NCBI RefSeq assembly: GCF_001592875.1
Contig: NZ_LSOF01000009.1
Location: 115,035 to 179,034 of the forward strand
Reading direction: 5' to 3'
Source: Pseudomonas sp. BMS12
Lineage (GTDB): Bacteria; Pseudomonadota; Gammaproteobacteria; Pseudomonadales; Pseudomonadaceae
Length of the DNA: 64,000 nucleotides
The notes below the pieces were generated by a model. That model made no database searches, was not told where the DNA came from, and saw nothing but the letters and a program-made list of their open reading frames with translations. The number at the start of each line of letters is the position of its first letter. The stretch's first letter is position 1. Position numbers and translations under genes: made by a program. Positions 61,563-64,000 of the stretch are shown here, one piece after another.

Positions 61563-62450
61563 TTACTTCTTGCGCAGCTTAGCGCAGTGATCCTCGGGCA
61601 CATTGGCGGCGGTGTACCAGACGTAATCGGCGCTGCCAGCCGCTGGCTGCTTGCCGACTTCAGCGAGGATCAGCACGACGTTACCTTCGCCCGCGCCCAG
61701 GTCGCTCAGGTGCAGCGGCACGCCGAGGTCCTTGCGCACATGGAAGGCGCCGGCCAGCAGCATGGCCGGCTGCGGCGCGGTGGCCAGGCGCTCGGCCATG
61801 CGCCGGTCGCGTTGCTGTTGCACGGCGAGCATGGCCGGGATTTGGCTGTCCGGCAGCAGGCCGCAGTGCGACTCGCGAATGTCTTCCTGCAGTTCTTTCT
61901 GCACTGCTGGGGCAGTGGAAGCCTGGCCTGAGAGGATTGGACGCGCCTGATAGATCTGCATGATCTCGGCACGATCCAGATTGGCCGACAGCAGTGGATA
62001 AGGCTGGCGTAGCTGGTACTGCACCAGCGCGCCGTACAGCCCCCAGTCCCAGTTCGGCTGCCAGGCCAGTGCGGCGAACGCATCGGCCGGCGGCTGGCCT
62101 GCACGAGTCGCGGCCTGCACCTGTTCGACCCTGGCCTGCTGGCCGGGGTTGATCATCTCCATCAACACACTGCCCTGCGGCCGGCGCTTACCCAGCTCGC
62201 GCGACAGCCATAGCTGCAGGGCGTGGTGGTCGGGATTGTCGTGCTGCTCGCCGACCAGCACCCGCGGCGCCTGGGCCAGGCGCTCGACCAGTTGTTCCGG
62301 CGTGAGGCGCGCACCACTGGTCAGATCGAGTATCTGGCCCAGCTGGGGGTCGTCACGCCCCTCGGGCGCGATGGGCGCCGGGGGCGGCAGTACGCCAGGG
62401 GACTGGCAGGCGGCCAGCAGAACGAAAGAACTGAACAGCAGAATGCGCAT
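61563..62450 (-). CDS. ChaN-like haem/iron-associated lipoprotein (PhuW-type)
   Basis: A 295-residue lipoprotein. The signal MRILLFSSFVLLAACQSPG carries a lipobox with acylated Cys 15. The ChaN fold shows RVLVGEQHDNPDHHALQ (about 88-104), whose Glu/His residues may bind haem-iron. LLAGAFHVRKDLGVP near the C-terminus adds a conserved His. In Campylobacter ChaN binds haem. Being 42 bases downstream of the haem ABC ATPase gene, it is probably part of the phu/hmu operon, like PhuW in P. aeruginosa. The exact role is unknown. Confidence 0.88.
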   Translation of the reverse strand: MRILLFSSFVLLAACQSPGVLPPPAPIAPEGRDDPQLGQILDLTSGARLTPEQLVERLAQAPRVLVGEQHDNPDHHALQLWLSRELGKRRPQGSVLMEMINPGQQARVEQVQAATRAGQPPADAFAALAWQPNWDWGLYGALVQYQLRQPYPLLSANLDRAEIMQIYQARPILSGQASTAPAVQKELQEDIRESHCGLLPDSQIPAMLAVQQQRDRRMAERLATAPQPAMLLAGAFHVRKDLGVPLHLSDLGAGEGNVVLILAEVGKQPAAGSADYVWYTAANVPEDHCAKLRKK

Positions 62451-62492
62451 GCGGTTTCCTTAACCATTGCCCCTAGGCAGAAAGCGTTCGAC

Positions 62493-63260
62493 TCAGCGCG
62501 CCACGATCAGCGGGTGACCACGCTCAGGGTGACACTGAATCAGCACCTCCAGACCGAACACCGCCTGCAGTGGCTCGGCCTGCAGCACCGTCTCCGGCGA
62601 GCCCAGGGCATGCGGACGACCGTCCTGCAGCAGCAGGATGCGGTCGCAATAGCGCGCGGCCAGGTTGAGATCATGCAGGATCACCAGCACCGCTGCGCCC
62701 TGGCTAGCGAAGTCGCGCACCGCCTGCAGGGTGGTGTGCTGGTGCAAAGGGTCGAGGGCCGAGGTCGGCTCGTCGAGCAGCAGCACCTGCCCTGCCCTGC
62801 CCGGCCACAGCTGCGCCAGCACCCGAGCCAGATGCACGCGCTGGCGCTCGCCGCCGGACAGCGCCAGGTAGCTGCGTCCGCGCAAGTGCTGGGCATCGGC
62901 GGCATGCAGGGCGGCGTCGACTATCTCGGCGTCGCGCACCCGCCCGCTGGCGTGCGGCAGGCGGCCCATGGCAACCACCTCGGCCACCGGGAAGGCGAAG
63001 CTCAGGGTCGAACTTTGCGGCAGCACAGCCAGACGTCGTGCACGCTCCTGGCCGGGCCAGTCGCCAAGTGCCCGCCCGTCGAGCGTTACACGGCCCTCGC
63101 TGGGTTCCAGTTCGCCGCACAGTGCGCCCAGCAGGGTGCTCTTGCCGGCGCCATTGGGGCCCAGTACGCCGAGCACCTCGCCCGCGTGCAGTTGCAGGTC
63201 GACGCCCGCCAGCACGGTGCAGGGCCCTCGCCGAACGCTAAGGTTATCCGCACGCAACAT
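62493..63260 (-). CDS. hmuV: Haem ABC transporter ATP-binding protein (HmuV/PhuV)
   Basis: Cytoplasmic ATPase of 255 residues that powers haem import. Walker A is GPNGAGKST (about 34-42), the ABC signature is LSGGERQR, and Walker B is [12 protein letters not shown]. The D-loop and H-loop ([12 protein letters not shown]) are also visible. The ATG at 63260 overlaps the permease stop (ATGA), so the two are coupled. The haem rather than siderophore assignment rests on close similarity to PhuV in length and on the adjacent ChaN-like gene. Confidence 0.9.
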   Translation of the reverse strand: MLRADNLSVRRGPCTVLAGVDLQLHAGEVLGVLGPNGAGKSTLLGALCGELEPSEGRVTLDGRALGDWPGQERARRLAVLPQSSTLSFAFPVAEVVAMGRLPHASGRVRDAEIVDAALHAADAQHLRGRSYLALSGGERQRVHLARVLAQLWPGRAGQVLLLDEPTSALDPLHQHTTLQAVRDFASQGAAVLVILHDLNLAARYCDRILLLQDGRPHALGSPETVLQAEPLQAVFGLEVLIQCHPERGHPLIVAR

Positions 63261-64000
63261 CAGGCTCGCCCCCGTACCAGCAGATAAAGGAAGAACGGCG
63301 CACCGATCAGCGCCGTGACGATGCCGATCGGCAGCTCCGCCGGTGCCAGCACCAAGCGCGCCGCCAGGTCGGCCAGCAGCAGCAGGCTGGCACCGGCCAG
63401 CAGCGAGGCCGGCAGCAGCACGCGATGATCGGGCCCAACCAGCAGGCGCATCAGGTGAGGCACCACCAGGCCGATAAAGCCGATCAGGCCGGCCGCCGCC
63501 ACCGCCGCGCCGACGCCCAGGGCCGTGCACAGCACCAGCTCCAGCTTGATCCGCTCGACGTTGAAGCCCAGGTGGCGGGCCTCCGACTCGCCGAGCAGCA
63601 GCGCATTCAGCGCGTCTGCCCGGCGCGGCAGCCAGATGGCCACGCCGAGGGTCACCAGCAGCAGCGGCCACAGGCGTGAATAGCTGGCACCGTTGAGGCT
63701 GCCGAGGTTCCAGAACGTCAGGCTGCGCAGAGTCGCGTCGTCGGCCAGGTAGGTGAACAGGCCGACGCCGGCACCGGACATGGCGGTCAGCGCCACGCCG
63801 GCCAGCAGCATGGTGGCGACATTGGTCTGCCCGTCGCGACGACCGAAGCGGTAGACCACGGCGGTGACCAGCAGGCCACCGGTGAATGCACAGAGCGACA
63901 GCAGATACGGCGCCAGCGCCGGCGGCAGGCCGCCCACCAGGCTGCCGCCGACGATGGCGATGGCCGCGCCCAGCGCCGCACCGCCAGCCACGCCGACCAG
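63260..64000 (-). CDS. hmuU: Haem ABC transporter permease (FecCD family), N-terminus outside window
   Basis: Membrane subunit of the haem importer; the last 246 residues are in the window and the 5' end lies beyond 64000. It has multiple hydrophobic helices. The FecCD-type coupling segment [19 protein letters not shown] and the C-terminal [20 protein letters not shown] are visible. Its stop overlaps the ATPase ATG. The periplasmic binding protein, outer-membrane receptor and HemS-like genes are expected further right but cannot be seen. Confidence 0.9.
   Translation of the reverse strand: MVGVAGGAALGAAIAIVGGSLVGGLPPALAPYLLSLCAFTGGLLVTAVVYRFGRRDGQTNVATMLLAGVALTAMSGAGVGLFTYLADDATLRSLTFWNLGSLNGASYSRLWPLLLVTLGVAIWLPRRADALNALLLGESEARHLGFNVERIKLELVLCTALGVGAAVAAAGLIGFIGLVVPHLMRLLVGPDHRVLLPASLLAGASLLLLADLAARLVLAPAELPIGIVTALIGAPFFLYLLVRGRA

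Overview
The window is chromosomal DNA from a high-GC gammaproteobacterium, almost certainly a Pseudomonas (sensu lato). The evidence is the gene content and order: lptFG/pepA/holC/valS, der-bamB-yfgM-hisS-ispG-rodZ-pilF-rlmN-ndk, the complete isc cluster, suhB, secDF-yajC-tgt-queA, mexVW-like genes, inaA, colRS, groESL, and a phu/hmu haem-uptake locus. From memory, most blocks match P. aeruginosa PAO1 gene neighbourhoods, but the blocks are joined differently. A Na+-pumping oxaloacetate decarboxylase operon (oadGAB) is inserted beside valS, which suggests a non-aeruginosa species. The mendocina/alcaligenes/stutzeri side of the genus is a guess. Nothing looks like a prophage, integrative element, CRISPR array or IS element. 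This is mainly core genome.

Layout. 1-1.7 kb: 5' part of mqo (minus) and a small PA4642-family gene. 2.0-4.2 kb: lptG and lptF (LPS export), divergent from pepA, holC, an unrecognised Pro/Ala-rich protein and valS (4.4-9.9 kb). 10.1-13.3 kb: oadGAB. 13.4-23.8 kb, all minus: a methionine-type aminotransferase, der, bamB, yfgM, hisS, ispG, rodZ, pilF, rlmN and ndk. Several of these overlap or nearly overlap. 23.9-29.4 kb, minus: iscR-S-U-A-hscB-hscA-fdx-iscX behind a promoter with two IscR-type palindromes. 29.5-31.1 kb: cysE and trmJ. 31.2-32.1 kb: suhB (plus). 32.1-38.3 kb, minus: a glycine-zipper protein, secF, secD, yajC, tgt, queA. 38.6-39.2 kb: tRNA-Leu(CAA) and a cold-shock protein gene. 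39.3-41.3 kb: an RDD membrane protein, then a GIDE/BAM-like membrane protein carrying an EF-hand, and lemA.

41.4-46.6 kb: a Fur-box-preceded set of periplasmic proteins (imelysin, di-haem oxidoreductase, second imelysin, DUF1513), probably for iron acquisition. 46.9-48.6 kb: a chemoreceptor with a sigma-28-like promoter. 48.7-53.0 kb: RND efflux pump genes. 53.1-57.0 kb: a small exported protein, inaA, colS/colR (envelope metal sensing) and a PAP2 phosphatase. 57.1-60.5 kb: groEL, groES (sigma-32-like promoter), fxsA, hugZ. 60.6-61.4 kb: an SDR dehydrogenase, followed by an extragenic palindromic repeat. 61.6-64 kb: a ChaN-like lipoprotein, haem ABC ATPase and the 3' part of its permease gene.

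No wholly new system is evident. The best candidates for follow-up are the LemA/GIDE-EF-hand pair, the Fur-linked imelysin/di-haem/DUF1513 cluster (one imelysin lacks the motif histidine), and the PopZ-like architecture of the unknown protein between holC and valS. Gene functions are assigned by reading the protein sequences; no database search was possible.
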